A stretch of 64,000 nt of DNA from Bombilactobacillus mellifer. Its GTDB lineage: Bacteria; Bacillota; Bacilli; Lactobacillales; Lactobacillaceae. The stretch is from contig NZ_KQ034028.1 of assembly GCF_000970795.1 (NCBI RefSeq), positions 1,023,839-1,087,838 on the forward strand, written 5' to 3'. The notes beneath the pieces were generated by a model, which searched no databases, was not told the origin of the DNA, and was given only the letters and a program-made list of their open reading frames with translations. The translations under genes and the position numbers were made by a program. This document shows, piece by piece, positions 49,603-59,193 of the stretch (its first letter is position 1; each line of letters begins with the position of its first letter).

Positions 49603-51341
49603 TAGAAACGGCCCCCTTTAATTTGCGAATTAATAATTTCCTGATAAATTTGGTTGTGAGCTTTCAGTTCCTGATGCGTGCCACAACCAACCATCTGGCC
49701 ATTATCCAAAACTACAATTAAATCAGCGTCTGCAATGGTCGAGATCCGTTGGCCTACAATAACTTTAATCTTTGATTGTAATTGAGAATCTGCCCTTAAC
49801 GCTTGCCGTAGCAACGCATCCGTTTGAAAGTCCAAAGCGGAAAAAGAATCATCAAAAACATATACAGAGGCTTGTTTAACCAAAGCCCGAGCAATAGTAA
49901 GCCGCTGGCGTTGGCCACCGGAAAAATTAGTTCCGCCTTGTTCGACTAAGGTATCTAGACCTTGTGCCTGGCGCAAAAAATCCGTTGCCTGAGCGATTTC
50001 TAAAGCATGCCAGAGTTGCTTGTCAGAAGCTTGTGTCAAACCATATTGCAGATTTTCACGTACCGTTCCGGCAAATAAAAAGGCTTTTTGCGGGGCTAAG
50101 GCTACATGCTCGTTAACCGTTTGCAAACTCAACTCACGTAAATCATGACCGTTTAAACTAACTTGTCCAGCTTCAGGATCATAAAAACGTGAAATCAGAC
50201 TAATCAAAGTTGTTTTGCCAGCTCCTGTACCTCCAATAATTCCCAGCGTTTGCCCAGCAGTCACTTGAAAATTAATATTTTGCAAAGCAAGCCTTTCCGC
50301 ATGGTGATAGCGAAAATTAACCTCCTCAAAGGCTAAAGATATCGGTTGATTAATCAGTGTCACTGGTTGAACTCGTTCAGTTATCGGGTTTTGTAAGTCT
50401 AAAACTTCTTGGATACGGACAGCTGACGCTTGAGCACGTGGTACTACCACAAAGATTACAGCCAACATCATGGAACTGGTTAAAATTTGCATGGCATAGG
50501 TCATAAAAGCAATTAAATTACCAACTTCCATCCGTTGATCAGCTATATATTGTCCCCCCAACCAAGTAATGGCGATATTCGTACCACTCATAATTAAGGT
50601 AATAACCGGAATTAAAACAGCCATAATAGAAAATACCTTTTGCGAATTGTGGGTATAATCCCGATTAGCTTCATCAAAGCGTTCTTGTTCCCAATCATCA
50701 CGCCGAAATGCCCGAATAACACGTACACCCGTTAAGCCTTCCCGAAAAATCAAATTCAGCCGATCAATTTTTCGTTGCATAGCTTCGAATAGTGGTACCG
50801 CAAAATATAAAGTTATTCCAATCACTAATGCTAAAATCGGTAACACTACTAAAAAAATTTTGGTAAGCTGCGGATTTTTTTGATAAGCCATAAAACTAGC
50901 ACCCAGCATAGTAATGGGCGCCATGATCATCATTCGAAGCATCATCATCGCCACATTTTGTACCTGCATTACGTCATTAGTGTTCCGCGTAATGAGCGAA
51001 GAGGTTCCTAACTGATCAAATTCATCATTAGACATGTACAAAACTTTTTGATAAATATCATTACGTAATCGCTGCCCTAGTTTTTGTGAAGCTGTCGCTG
51101 CGGAAAAAACATTTAAAAAAGCAAAAACTAAAACGAGTAACGACACCAATAACATTTTCGTGCCCGCGGATATGATATAATTGATGTTGCCGCGAGTAAT
51201 TCCATTGTTAACAATATCGGATGTAATATTGGGCAAATATAGATTTGCAATAACTTGCAACAGCATAAATAAAAATGCACCGCACACGGCCTTAAAAGGG
51301 ATTCTCCCTTTCATAATCTGGAACAATTTAGTCACTTCCAA
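49602..51341 (-). CDS. ABC exporter half-transporter with degenerate ATPase site
   Basis: A 579-residue exporter half with six membrane segments and an ATPase domain: Walker A GGTGAGKTT, signature FSGGQRQR. The Walker B region reads VYVFDDSFSALD, so Asp replaces the catalytic Glu. This is the normal asymmetry of heterodimeric exporters. The start is uncertain: the TTG at 51341 has no good ribosome binding site; a TTG at 51326 after GGAAGTG, or the ATG at 51314, are alternatives. It is divergent from the CPBP gene. Confidence 0.92.
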   Translation of the reverse strand: MEVTKLFQIMKGRIPFKAVCGAFLFMLLQVIANLYLPNITSDIVNNGITRGNINYIISAGTKMLLVSLLVLVFAFLNVFSAATASQKLGQRLRNDIYQKVLYMSNDEFDQLGTSSLITRNTNDVMQVQNVAMMMLRMMIMAPITMLGASFMAYQKNPQLTKIFLVVLPILALVIGITLYFAVPLFEAMQRKIDRLNLIFREGLTGVRVIRAFRRDDWEQERFDEANRDYTHNSQKVFSIMAVLIPVITLIMSGTNIAITWLGGQYIADQRMEVGNLIAFMTYAMQILTSSMMLAVIFVVVPRAQASAVRIQEVLDLQNPITERVQPVTLINQPISLAFEEVNFRYHHAERLALQNINFQVTAGQTLGIIGGTGAGKTTLISLISRFYDPEAGQVSLNGHDLRELSLQTVNEHVALAPQKAFLFAGTVRENLQYGLTQASDKQLWHALEIAQATDFLRQAQGLDTLVEQGGTNFSGGQRQRLTIARALVKQASVYVFDDSFSALDFQTDALLRQALRADSQLQSKIKVIVGQRISTIADADLIVVLDNGQMVGCGTHQELKAHNQIYQEIINSQIKGGRF

Positions 51342-51364
51342 TTTGGATTTTAAGCAGGTATCAT

Positions 51365-52039
51365 ATGACTTTATCGAAACAAAATAAAAGTAATTTTAAC
51401 ATATTTTGGAAAATCATTAGCTTTATTTTATTATTTTTAATTCAACAGTCACCCACCATTCTTCTGGGATCGGCTTTGCAATCACATTCATCCTTTAAAA
51501 AATCTTGGGAACTAGTCATCATTTTTAGTGGATTATGTATGCTCATCGTTGGTCTTATGTTGGGTTTGCTGCATAAAACTCAGAGTTTTGCCACCCGGCG
51601 GTTTACTAAAAAAAGTTGGTGGATTTTTGGAATTGGTTTAATTGCTATTACTTTAATTAATGTTCTTTTACAACCTTTAATTAAACCGACGGGCAATCAA
51701 AATGTCCAATCTTTAACTCATTTAATGTTAACTTTTCCCCTAATGTTCGTTATCTACGCAATTTTAGTTGTGCCAATTACAGAGGAAGTTTTTTTCCGGG
51801 GCTTTTTTATTAATTGGTTTTTCGAACAACATTTAGCTGTCGGCTGCTTTTTAAGTGCTCTGCTCTTTGGTCTGATGCATGTCTCACGGGATCCTTTTTA
51901 TTTCTTATCTAAGTTTTTACTGGGATTAGTTTTAGGCTGGTCATATCTACGAACTCATAATATTAAAATAAATATTTTGCTTCATTTTAGTAATAATTTT
52001 CTAGCAATTTTCATCGGCGTTTTAATGATAAAGCCTTGA
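51365..52039 (+). CDS. CPBP family intramembrane glutamic endopeptidase
   Basis: A 224-residue membrane protein with about six hydrophobic segments. The family motifs are complete: E140-E141-VFFRG (EExxxR) and H172 in FGLMHVS. CPBP proteins act in prenyl-protein processing or, in lactobacilli, as immunity or bacteriocin-related proteases. It sits divergent from an ABC exporter pair, a frequent partner in bacteriocin loci, but no bacteriocin precursor is recognisable here. Confidence 0.92.
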   Translation: MTLSKQNKSNFNIFWKIISFILLFLIQQSPTILLGSALQSHSSFKKSWELVIIFSGLCMLIVGLMLGLLHKTQSFATRRFTKKSWWIFGIGLIAITLINVLLQPLIKPTGNQNVQSLTHLMLTFPLMFVIYAILVVPITEEVFFRGFFINWFFEQHLAVGCFLSALLFGLMHVSRDPFYFLSKFLLGLVLGWSYLRTHNIKINILLHFSNNFLAIFIGVLMIKP

Positions 52040-52064
52040 CAAGCAACAATTGGACAGGTATGAT
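52036..52064 (+). promoter_or_regulatory. Promoter of tRNA-Glu
   Basis: TTGACA at 52036-52041 and TATGAT at 52059-52064 with a 17-base spacer, a near-consensus promoter. Its -35 overlaps the CPBP stop codon. Confidence 0.88.
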
Positions 52065-52078
52065 AGTTAGTGTTTGAT

Positions 52079-52150
52079 TGCCCGTTGGTCAAATGGTTAA
52101 GACGCCACCCTCTCAAGGTGGAGTTACGGGTTCAATTCCCGTACGGGCGA
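52079..52150 (+). tRNA. tRNA-Glu (anticodon CTC)
   Basis: A 72-base cloverleaf similar to bacterial tRNA-Glu (GGTCAAATGGTTAAGAC D arm, TTCAATT T loop). The anticodon arm CCACC-CTCTCAA-GGTGG gives anticodon CTC. The acceptor stem pairs GCCCGT with ACGGGC; the first pair would be U1-G72, where tRNA-Glu normally has G1-C72. No CCA is encoded. Confidence 0.9.
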
Positions 52151-52174
52151 TATAAAAAATAACGATGATTGCTC

Positions 52175-52216
52175 AAAAAAGACAGTGACTAATTCAGTAG
52201 TCACTGTCTTTTTGTC
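52175..52216 (+). terminator. Terminator after tRNA-Glu
   Basis: GACAGTGACTA and TAGTCACTGTC form an 11-bp stem at about 52180-52211, followed by a T run. Confidence 0.9.
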
Positions 52217-52560
52217 TTGAACAAAGCAATTGGCTCATCGAAAAGCTCTTTAAGTTGATTTTTTAACTTAACATCTGATGATCTGGTGGTAACCAGCCAG
52301 TTTGTAGGAACACTCAACCAGAGATGGATTGGGTCCATTCATCCTGAAGGCTGATAATTTGGAGAAACCGACTGATATCAATGAAATATGGTGCCGCACT
52401 ACAAAAATTGTAACCTCTTTTTAAAAGCGCATTACTTCAAAGCACACCTATTAACCCCAATTGTTCCCATTCCGATCGTAAAGCGTGAACACATCTAATG
52501 ATGGAATTAAATTAAAGTTTTTTTATTTAAATAAATGACCTATAATAAAAGATAATTATG
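52217..52560. other. Intergenic stretch with no recognised gene
   Basis: About 340 bases between the tRNA-Glu terminator and glyA, less AT-rich than other spacers in its first 200 bases. All frames are broken by stops. It contains GGTGGTAACCAGCC and AGCCTTCAG-type short pairings but no riboswitch I recognise; it could be the remnant of a decayed gene. Its right end carries a possible glyA -10 (CTATAAT, about 52540-52547). Confidence 0.4.
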
Positions 52561-52579
52561 AATTAATTGAGGTGACGTT

Positions 52580-53812
52580 ATGAATTATCAAGAACAAGAT
52601 CCCCTTTTGTGGGCAGCTATTGCGCGTGAAACCAAGCGTCAAGAACAAAACATTGAACTGATTGCTTCCGAAAACATCGTTTCTGAAGGCGTACGAGCAG
52701 CACAGGGCTCTATTTTAACGAATAAATATGCCGAGGGTTATCCTAAGAAAAGATATTATGGCGGTACAGAATACATTGATGAAGTTGAACAATTAGCGAT
52801 TGATCGTGCCAAAAAATTATTTGGTGCAGAATATGCCAATGTTCAGCCCCATTCTGGATCCCAAGCTAACGAAGCGGCTTACCGGGCATTTTTAAAACCA
52901 GGCGATAAAGTACTCGGAATGGATTTAGATGCTGGGGGCCACCTCACCCATGGTTCTCGGGTTAACTTTTCCGGCAAAACTTATGATTTTAGTTTTTACG
53001 GAGTTGATGCACAGGGTTGGATTGATTACGACGAGGTTCAAAGAATTGCCGAGCAGGAACAACCCAAATTAATAGTCGCCGGAGCTTCTGCCTATAGTCG
53101 GACCATTGATTTTCAAAAATTCCGGGAAATTGCTGATTCCGTGGGTGCCTTTTTAATGGTTGATATGGCGCATATTGCCGGTTTAGTAGCCACTCATCTT
53201 CATCCCAATCCCGTCGGTGTGGCCGATGTTGTGACCACTACGACCCATAAGACTTTGCGGGGACCACGGGGAGGATTAATTCTTTCACAAAACCAAAATG
53301 CTAAAAAAATTAATAGTGCTGTTTTCCCAGGCACCCAGGGCGGACCACTGGAACACGTAATTGCGGCCAAAGCAGTTGCTTTAGAAGAAGCATTACAACC
53401 AAGTTTTACAACCTATATGCAACAAGTCATCAACAATGCACAAGCGATGGCTGAAGTTTTTAATGCCGAACCGCTTACGGAAGTGTTAACCGGAGGCACT
53501 GACAATCATCTCTTAACACTCGATTTAACCAAAACTGGTTTAAATGGGTTACAGGCTCAAAATTTATTGGACTCGCTTCATATCACTACTAACAAAGAGG
53601 CCATCCCTAATGACCCCTTACCACCTTCCAAAACCTCCGGTCTCAGATTGGGCACTCCAGCAGTAACTAGCCGTGGTTTCCGAGAAAAAGATGTCCAAAA
53701 AACTGCTGAGCTTATTATCGATGCCTTTAAACATCATGATGATGACCAACAATTACAAAATATTAAGCAAGCAGTTTTACAATTAACTTCTGAACATCCT
53801 ATTAATCGTTAA
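52580..53812 (+). CDS. glyA: Serine hydroxymethyltransferase
   Basis: GlyA interconverts serine and glycine with tetrahydrofolate. The 410-residue protein has the PLP lysine K224 in [13 protein letters not shown] and the start motif [19 protein letters not shown] precedes the ATG. It is monocistronic, with a terminator after it, and lies inside the interval bounded by the inverted repeats. Confidence 0.98.
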   Translation: MNYQEQDPLLWAAIARETKRQEQNIELIASENIVSEGVRAAQGSILTNKYAEGYPKKRYYGGTEYIDEVEQLAIDRAKKLFGAEYANVQPHSGSQANEAAYRAFLKPGDKVLGMDLDAGGHLTHGSRVNFSGKTYDFSFYGVDAQGWIDYDEVQRIAEQEQPKLIVAGASAYSRTIDFQKFREIADSVGAFLMVDMAHIAGLVATHLHPNPVGVADVVTTTTHKTLRGPRGGLILSQNQNAKKINSAVFPGTQGGPLEHVIAAKAVALEEALQPSFTTYMQQVINNAQAMAEVFNAEPLTEVLTGGTDNHLLTLDLTKTGLNGLQAQNLLDSLHITTNKEAIPNDPLPPSKTSGLRLGTPAVTSRGFREKDVQKTAELIIDAFKHHDDDQQLQNIKQAVLQLTSEHPINR

Positions 53813-53828
53813 GACAATTTATCTGCCA

Positions 53829-53861
53829 AAAAGCGGGTGCCTTTGTTAGCATCCGCTTTTT
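53829..53861. terminator. Bidirectional terminator between glyA and the PTS activator
   Basis: AAAGCGGGTGC pairs with GCATCCGCTTT (one G-T pair), with A and T tracts outside. Confidence 0.9.
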
Positions 53862-53872
53862 AATTTCTTATT

Positions 53873-56392
53873 TTAGCCAATAATAATCTCATACAAAATA
53901 TACAATTCCCAATCAGATATTGTGATGTGATAAAAATTTTCAATAAAGTGCAGAATGTCTTTAACATTGGTATAAAAGTTCAAGCCATTAACCTGTAATT
54001 GCTCTAAAGCTACCGGCACCGGATAAGCTGGGCTATCTAAAATTGTTCGTTCGACCATTAAAGCTAAATGAATCATTAAATTAAATTTAGTTTTGTTATT
54101 TAAATTGATTGAAAAACGCCGCTCACACTTTTCAATAATACTTTCGACTTGTTTAATAATAATCTCTGGATTCAAAAAATTAAGTTTTTCTGATAATCCT
54201 TTTTTGGAGAAAAAGGAAATACATCTATTAATAAACTCCGATAAATTTTTGGGATTAATAATTTGCTGCAATTTATAGTTCAAAGCGGTGAGGTCCCCTT
54301 CTTCATCGGTGATGTCAAGTAAATTAAATGTAGGAACCGTAGTTTTCTTTTCTAAATAAGAGGTTGTGAGTATTAATTTAGTATTTTTTAAATAATCGGG
54401 TTCTTGCCGCGCATGCTGTAAGAGCTCGGTTAAGTCTTTAAAATTCATCACAATAATTTTTAAATCTGGATAAATCAGAGGTTGTAAAATTTGCTGTAGT
54501 TTTTGAGCAATATCAAAACCTAAAATACTAGCAATAATTATATTCTGCTTATCTGAGAAGCCTTCGAAATATTGAATTTTAGTTTGGAACAGCCGTTTAG
54601 CATTTTCCGTAATATCGATAAAACGATGATGATTTAAGAGATGTTGACCAATTTCTAGAGCAAAGGAAGTGGTTAAATTATTAATAACTAATAATTCCCC
54701 CTGTATTTCTGGTTTTAAGCTTTTATACAATTGCGTTAACGATCCCATGTCGACCAGCATAATAACACCCTTTGCAGTGTCGCGTTCCGCCAACCAATTT
54801 TTAACTTTTAAAATAACTTCCTGTAGGTCAGAATTAATTGGCATATCAATAGCATCAAATAAATATGCGTGACAAAGTTGATTGGCTACTGCTTGAATAC
54901 TGCTGGCTGTACTATTACCATGCGCCACCAATAATGCTTGATAAGGTAAGTCTTCCACAATCTGACCTTGCAAAAAAATTTGTAATAAAAACCGCAGCAG
55001 CTTTTGATATTCTTTGGGAATTTGAATAGTTATTTTTTGGGTAAATAATACTAAGCGGGGGGTATTAAGTTGGATTTGCCAGCGAAAACGTTGCATTAAT
55101 TTCTTGTTAAAACAGTTCGAAAAATCCATAACATAAATCATCAAGGTCTGTAAAAAAGGTTGTACTAACTGTGCATCACCCATGATTTTTTGCGTATTAT
55201 CCGTGATGATTTGTTGTAAACTTCGCCAAGTATAAGTGCGATCTAAGTTTAAGGCGGTGAAGTGGCTTTCGGCAAAGTGCCATAAAAGATCTTGTAATGT
55301 TTTTACTGCTGTTACTTGTTGTAATTGTTGCTGTAGCTTCTGCTGCAAGGCTTGATTAAATCCAGAAGGTGGCTGGCTCACTTGTTGCGGCATAATGTTT
55401 ATGCCCTGATGCTGGGGATCGCCGATTATTAATTGTGATTGGGATTGTTGGGATTGGAGTGCTTGGGCACATAAAATCTGCACTTGGTTTTTTAGTTCTC
55501 CAATGTTGCCGGCTAATTGCTGATGTAATAACTGCTGAAATACTGCTTCGTCTACTTGAATATTCTTATGTAACCGCGCCCCTTCTTTTCGGATGAGTTC
55601 TCGTAAAAGAGCCTCTCGTTCCGCTAATGGGCGCTGGTGATAATCAGTTAATTCTAAAATCGTGACAATTCGCCGTAAAAAAGTCGGCAATAAAACCTTT
55701 GAGGGATCCTCTGTGGTTGCAAAAATCAAACGTACCTGGGCAGTAGTTACTTGGTCACTGGCGCCAACAACTTGGAATTCGCCCGTATCCATAAATCGAA
55801 ATAACTTTTCTTGGTTAGCAAAGGAAAGACGATGGACTTCATCAAGAAATAACATTCCACCATTGGCTTGAGTTAATAACCCCGTTTTATTTTGGGTAGC
55901 TCCGGTAAAAGCTCCTTTTCGGTAACCAAATAACGCGGAAGACAAAAGTTCAGGATTATTCGCATAATCTGCACAATTAAAAACTACTAGTTTAGCAGCA
56001 CACTTAGCATGTTGCTGATGCAAATATTCAAAGGTCAAATGTGCTAAAAAAGTTTTGCCAACACCACTATTGCCATGAATTAAAATAGGTAGTCCCGTGG
56101 GAGGATAAGAGATTGCAGCTTTACACTGCTCAATCATTTTGTGACAACTGCCTTGTACCCCGATAAACTTTTGGAAAGCATCTGTCAAAGTACTTTGTTT
56201 GGCGCCGTTGATCTGCCAAATTATGGGATAAGTATCTTGCTTTAAAACCAGATTTTGCTGTGCTAATTGATTTAAATACAAGCTCGTGGCGGAGCGGCTT
56301 AGATTTAAATCATGCGCAATTTGCAGCGTGGTTTGCCCATTTGCTGAACGTGCTAGTAATTTTAAAATAGTTTGTTTGGTCGCATTTCGCAT
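53873..56392 (-). CDS. Sigma-54-dependent PTS operon activator (LevR/ManR type)
   Basis: An 839-residue enhancer-binding protein. Order of parts: N-terminal winged helix-turn-helix (residues 1-60), AAA+ sigma-54 interaction domain with Walker A GNSGVGKT (107-114), GAFTGA loop (160-165) and Walker B LFLDEVH (181-187), a PRD-like region (about 360-470), an EIIA-Man-like domain with phosphorylatable His491 (LLVAHGNS), and a C-terminal PRD with a candidate His775 (IHLALMVER). It is slightly shorter than the classical LevR. It lies directly after the PTS operon it probably controls, whose promoter is of the sigma-54 type. Confidence 0.93.
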   Translation of the reverse strand: MRNATKQTILKLLARSANGQTTLQIAHDLNLSRSATSLYLNQLAQQNLVLKQDTYPIIWQINGAKQSTLTDAFQKFIGVQGSCHKMIEQCKAAISYPPTGLPILIHGNSGVGKTFLAHLTFEYLHQQHAKCAAKLVVFNCADYANNPELLSSALFGYRKGAFTGATQNKTGLLTQANGGMLFLDEVHRLSFANQEKLFRFMDTGEFQVVGASDQVTTAQVRLIFATTEDPSKVLLPTFLRRIVTILELTDYHQRPLAEREALLRELIRKEGARLHKNIQVDEAVFQQLLHQQLAGNIGELKNQVQILCAQALQSQQSQSQLIIGDPQHQGINIMPQQVSQPPSGFNQALQQKLQQQLQQVTAVKTLQDLLWHFAESHFTALNLDRTYTWRSLQQIITDNTQKIMGDAQLVQPFLQTLMIYVMDFSNCFNKKLMQRFRWQIQLNTPRLVLFTQKITIQIPKEYQKLLRFLLQIFLQGQIVEDLPYQALLVAHGNSTASSIQAVANQLCHAYLFDAIDMPINSDLQEVILKVKNWLAERDTAKGVIMLVDMGSLTQLYKSLKPEIQGELLVINNLTTSFALEIGQHLLNHHRFIDITENAKRLFQTKIQYFEGFSDKQNIIIASILGFDIAQKLQQILQPLIYPDLKIIVMNFKDLTELLQHARQEPDYLKNTKLILTTSYLEKKTTVPTFNLLDITDEEGDLTALNYKLQQIINPKNLSEFINRCISFFSKKGLSEKLNFLNPEIIIKQVESIIEKCERRFSINLNNKTKFNLMIHLALMVERTILDSPAYPVPVALEQLQVNGLNFYTNVKDILHFIENFYHITISDWELYILYEIIIG

Positions 56393-56509
56393 CTTTTATC
56401 TTCACTCCACCTAAATCTTAACTAGTTCAAATCTCCTAATTTTCTTTAAAAAATGCGCTATCTGAAAAACAATTCCGTTCAAAACTCAGGGTTATTGCTG
56501 AATCTTAGG

Positions 56510-57337
56510 CTAACAAACTCCACACAATCCTAAAACAATTCCCAGAATCATAATACCGAACATGATAATGTTAACGTTTACCTTTTTGCGGAGCAACCAA
56601 AAAGCGAGTAGTGTAATTGTAATCGGAACTAGACCGATAAATAATTGATCTAAATAACTTTGAATTTTCATAACTTCTTTCGATCCATTAACACTAACTT
56701 GTAAAATAGTTTTAAATTTAACTGTTGAAGCTGTCATACTCCCCATCATTAAAAGTCCTAAAAGACTTGCGACTTTCGTCAGGATTTTAATGCCTCCACT
56801 TTGATATAAACGCTTAATAAAACTAGCACCAATGGCATAACCAGTATAAAGTGCATAATAATGTACTAAAAATGCAGGAACATTATATAAAAGCAAAAAC
56901 AAAATGGCGCCCATAACGGATCCCGTACTTGCTAAAGAGATGCCTATTCCAGCCGCAATGACCCGCAAGATACCCCAAAAGAATGGATCACCAATTCCGG
57001 AAATAGGGCCCATCAATGAGGCTTTCACTGCGGTAATCGAATTGGGATCAAAATTAGGATCCTCACTGTTTTGATGTTCCATAGCTGCGACTAAACCTAC
57101 AATAAAATTATTAATGTGCATAGTTGCATTAAACCAGGTCGTATGGCGAACAATTGCTGCACTTTGATCTTTGGGAGTTTTATAATAACGGTTAATCACT
57201 GGCAATAACGTATAGATAAAACCTAAAGCATGATATTGTGTGGCCCCTGTTCGACTAGCATTTAAAGTCCAAGAGCGCCAGAAAACTGAGCGCAGCATTT
57301 TTTTATCAGCTTTGGACAAGTTACGAGCTATTTTCAT
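56510..57337 (-). CDS. PTS mannose/fructose/sorbose family component IID
   Basis: The 275-residue membrane partner of IIC. Family features: the N-terminal cytoplasmic region with KMLRSVFWRSW, the conserved GPISGIGDPFFWG loop, and C-terminal membrane segments. It overlaps IIC by 4 bases. The sugar cannot be read from the sequence. Confidence 0.95.
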   Translation of the reverse strand: MKIARNLSKADKKMLRSVFWRSWTLNASRTGATQYHALGFIYTLLPVINRYYKTPKDQSAAIVRHTTWFNATMHINNFIVGLVAAMEHQNSEDPNFDPNSITAVKASLMGPISGIGDPFFWGILRVIAAGIGISLASTGSVMGAILFLLLYNVPAFLVHYYALYTGYAIGASFIKRLYQSGGIKILTKVASLLGLLMMGSMTASTVKFKTILQVSVNGSKEVMKIQSYLDQLFIGLVPITITLLAFWLLRKKVNVNIIMFGIMILGIVLGLCGVC

Positions 57338-58140
57338 GAGAAAAAGTCCTCCTCTTCTTCTTGCTTCGTCAGTTTACGTTTATTTGTGGCTGTGGTTTGC
57401 GGTAAATTCATAAGTTCAAGATCACGTTGGGCGGTTACCACACAAATCACGAGTCCAATAGCCGCTACTGCTACGGCAGGTAGTTTTAAGTATGCAGTTA
57501 AAATAAAACCTAACAAATAAAATACTGCTAATTTATTATCCCAAAGCATTTTCATTAACATGGCAAAACCAACCGCGGGTAATAAACCACCGGCAGCACT
57601 TAAACCATTCATCACATTTTGTGGGATATTGTTGACCAATTCTTCTACTGGCTTACTTCCCAGCAGTACACCTAAAAAAGAAATAGACGCGATAATTACA
57701 TAATAAAAAATCCAAGTTCCATAATGTAATAACACGATTTGTTTTTGACCATTTTTAGCAGCAACACGATCTAGAATCGGAGCAAAAAAATTCATAAAGA
57801 CGTTTTTTAAGAACATCACTACAAAGGCTGCCAGCATGCCAATCGGAATAGCTAAATTGATCGCAGCTTTTTGATCAACATGCGAGATAATCGCAAAAGT
57901 AGTCGCCAGAGTTGTCGCCGTTACCGGCTCCGCTGAAATCACACCGCCAATATTAATATTGCCCATAAAGACCGCTTCTAAAGCCGCACCCATCAAAATT
58001 CCAGTCTTTAGATCGCCCATGAGCAAACCCGTCACTAAACCAACAACCAAGGGCCGCTCTAACATACTTTGACCGGTCAGATAGTTCCCCGCAAAGCAAA
58101 TAAAAACACTCAGCCCTGCCATTAATGCTTGCATGAACAT
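57334..58140 (-). CDS. PTS mannose/fructose/sorbose family component IIC
   Basis: The 268-residue sugar-translocating membrane component with about seven hydrophobic segments and the family stretch RPLVVGLVTGLLMGDLKTG (read as RPLVVGLV and GLLMGDLKTG). The C-terminus is charged (KRKLTKQEEEEDFFS). It lies 12 bases after IIB. Confidence 0.95.
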   Translation of the reverse strand: MFMQALMAGLSVFICFAGNYLTGQSMLERPLVVGLVTGLLMGDLKTGILMGAALEAVFMGNINIGGVISAEPVTATTLATTFAIISHVDQKAAINLAIPIGMLAAFVVMFLKNVFMNFFAPILDRVAAKNGQKQIVLLHYGTWIFYYVIIASISFLGVLLGSKPVEELVNNIPQNVMNGLSAAGGLLPAVGFAMLMKMLWDNKLAVFYLLGFILTAYLKLPAVAVAAIGLVICVVTAQRDLELMNLPQTTATNKRKLTKQEEEEDFFS

Positions 58141-58152
58141 TTGGAATTCCTC

Positions 58153-58650
58153 CTATATTTTTTGAAGCGCTTTGAATAAGTCCAACTGGGGATTATCTGG
58201 TAACACTTGATTGTAGCTATGAACCCGCGATAATTGGGCTAATTCTCGAGCTGCATGTAACTCTTGGGGATTTAATAAGACACTGGGAAAGACCTCTTTT
58301 TTACTTTTCGGATCTGATTTGTCAAAACGCCCCGCATTGGCAACATTCACTGTTGCTACATCAGGACAATTTTGGGCAATTTTATTAGCATCCACCACAT
58401 TGCCCACAATAACAAAAATACGTTTGTCTTTTCCTCGAGGATCTTGGAAAACACGAATGGCATCATCTACTGAACGAATTAATAACTTCATTCCATTAGG
58501 CACAGCCATTTTTAAAGTCATTTGTGTGACCTCATTTTGTGCTGCAGCATCATTAGCAACTACTAACAAGGGTGCATTTAATTCTTTAGTCCAAACGACA
58601 GCTACCTGCCCATGAATTAAGCGATCATCTACTCTAATTTGAGTAATCAT
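58153..58650 (-). CDS. PTS mannose/fructose/sorbose family component IIB
   Basis: The 165-residue cytoplasmic phosphocarrier. The phosphorylated residue is His13 in VDDRLIHGQV, the mannose-family signature (other PTS families use Cys). Further motifs are RVDDRLIHGQVAVVW at the start and NVANAGRFDK. It starts 14 bases after IIA. Confidence 0.97.
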   Translation of the reverse strand: MITQIRVDDRLIHGQVAVVWTKELNAPLLVVANDAAAQNEVTQMTLKMAVPNGMKLLIRSVDDAIRVFQDPRGKDKRIFVIVGNVVDANKIAQNCPDVATVNVANAGRFDKSDPKSKKEVFPSVLLNPQELHAARELAQLSRVHSYNQVLPDNPQLDLFKALQKI

Positions 58651-58664
58651 AAACTCTCATCCTC

Positions 58665-59093
58665 CTAAAAAAAATCATCCACGTTTAAATCTGATTGCAT
58701 TTGCTTAAAATCTACTACCCGTACTTGGCAATCAAGATGGTGTACTAATTCTTGAACTTGGCTTAAGGTCCAACGTTGCTTGGTTAAAATAATTGACATA
58801 ATAACTGCTAAGTTAATGTTCGTAATCAAAAAGATATTCGTACAATGATGACTCAACAATTGACTGGTGACCTTTTGATTCACACTGCCGCCATACAAAT
58901 CTGTAAAAATAAAACCTTGTTCATCACTAGAGACACTGTTGATAAAATCAGTAATTTGATCAGTATAATCAGCACTGGTTACATAAGCGTCAATTATTTG
59001 GCAAGCAGAACCCTGATGTGTCAGAATCTCTAATGAACTTTGCAAGCCGCTAGCCATTTTGCCATGAGTAGCAATTAGTATTTTTGGCTGCAT
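58665..59093 (-). CDS. PTS mannose/fructose/sorbose family component IIA
   Basis: The 142-residue first phosphocarrier, receiving phosphate from HPr at His10 (ILIATHGKMA). IIA and IIB are separate genes, the LevD/LevE arrangement. It is the first gene of the PTS operon (IIA-IIB-IIC-IID); a sigma-54 promoter precedes it. Confidence 0.95.
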   Translation of the reverse strand: MQPKILIATHGKMASGLQSSLEILTHQGSACQIIDAYVTSADYTDQITDFINSVSSDEQGFIFTDLYGGSVNQKVTSQLLSHHCTNIFLITNINLAVIMSIILTKQRWTLSQVQELVHHLDCQVRVVDFKQMQSDLNVDDFF

Positions 59094-59122
59094 CGCCTAT
59101 CACCTTCCTTTCACACTCTTAT

Positions 59123-59140
59123 AAGCAAAAAACATGCCCA
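59123..59140 (-). promoter_or_regulatory. Sigma-54 (-24/-12) promoter of the PTS operon
   Basis: On the minus strand GGGCATG-TTTTTTGCT places GG at 59138-59137 and GC at 59126-59125 with exactly 10 bases between them, matching the TGGCAC-N5-TTGC consensus apart from two bases. It lies 30 bases before the IIA start codon. The presence of a GAFTGA-type activator in the same locus supports it. Confidence 0.82.
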
Positions 59141-59193
59141 TTGGTTTAGAAGCGTAAATTCCAGTGGGGCCCGCAAAAGACATAAAAATGTTC

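Noticed and set aside
52217-52560. Glycine riboswitch upstream of glyA
   Set aside because: The conserved tandem aptamer core was not found by eye; no terminator-antiterminator pair precedes glyA.
58319-58615. Open frame antisense to PTS IIB
   Set aside because: It is a shadow of a clear IIB gene with an intact His13 motif; no start signal.
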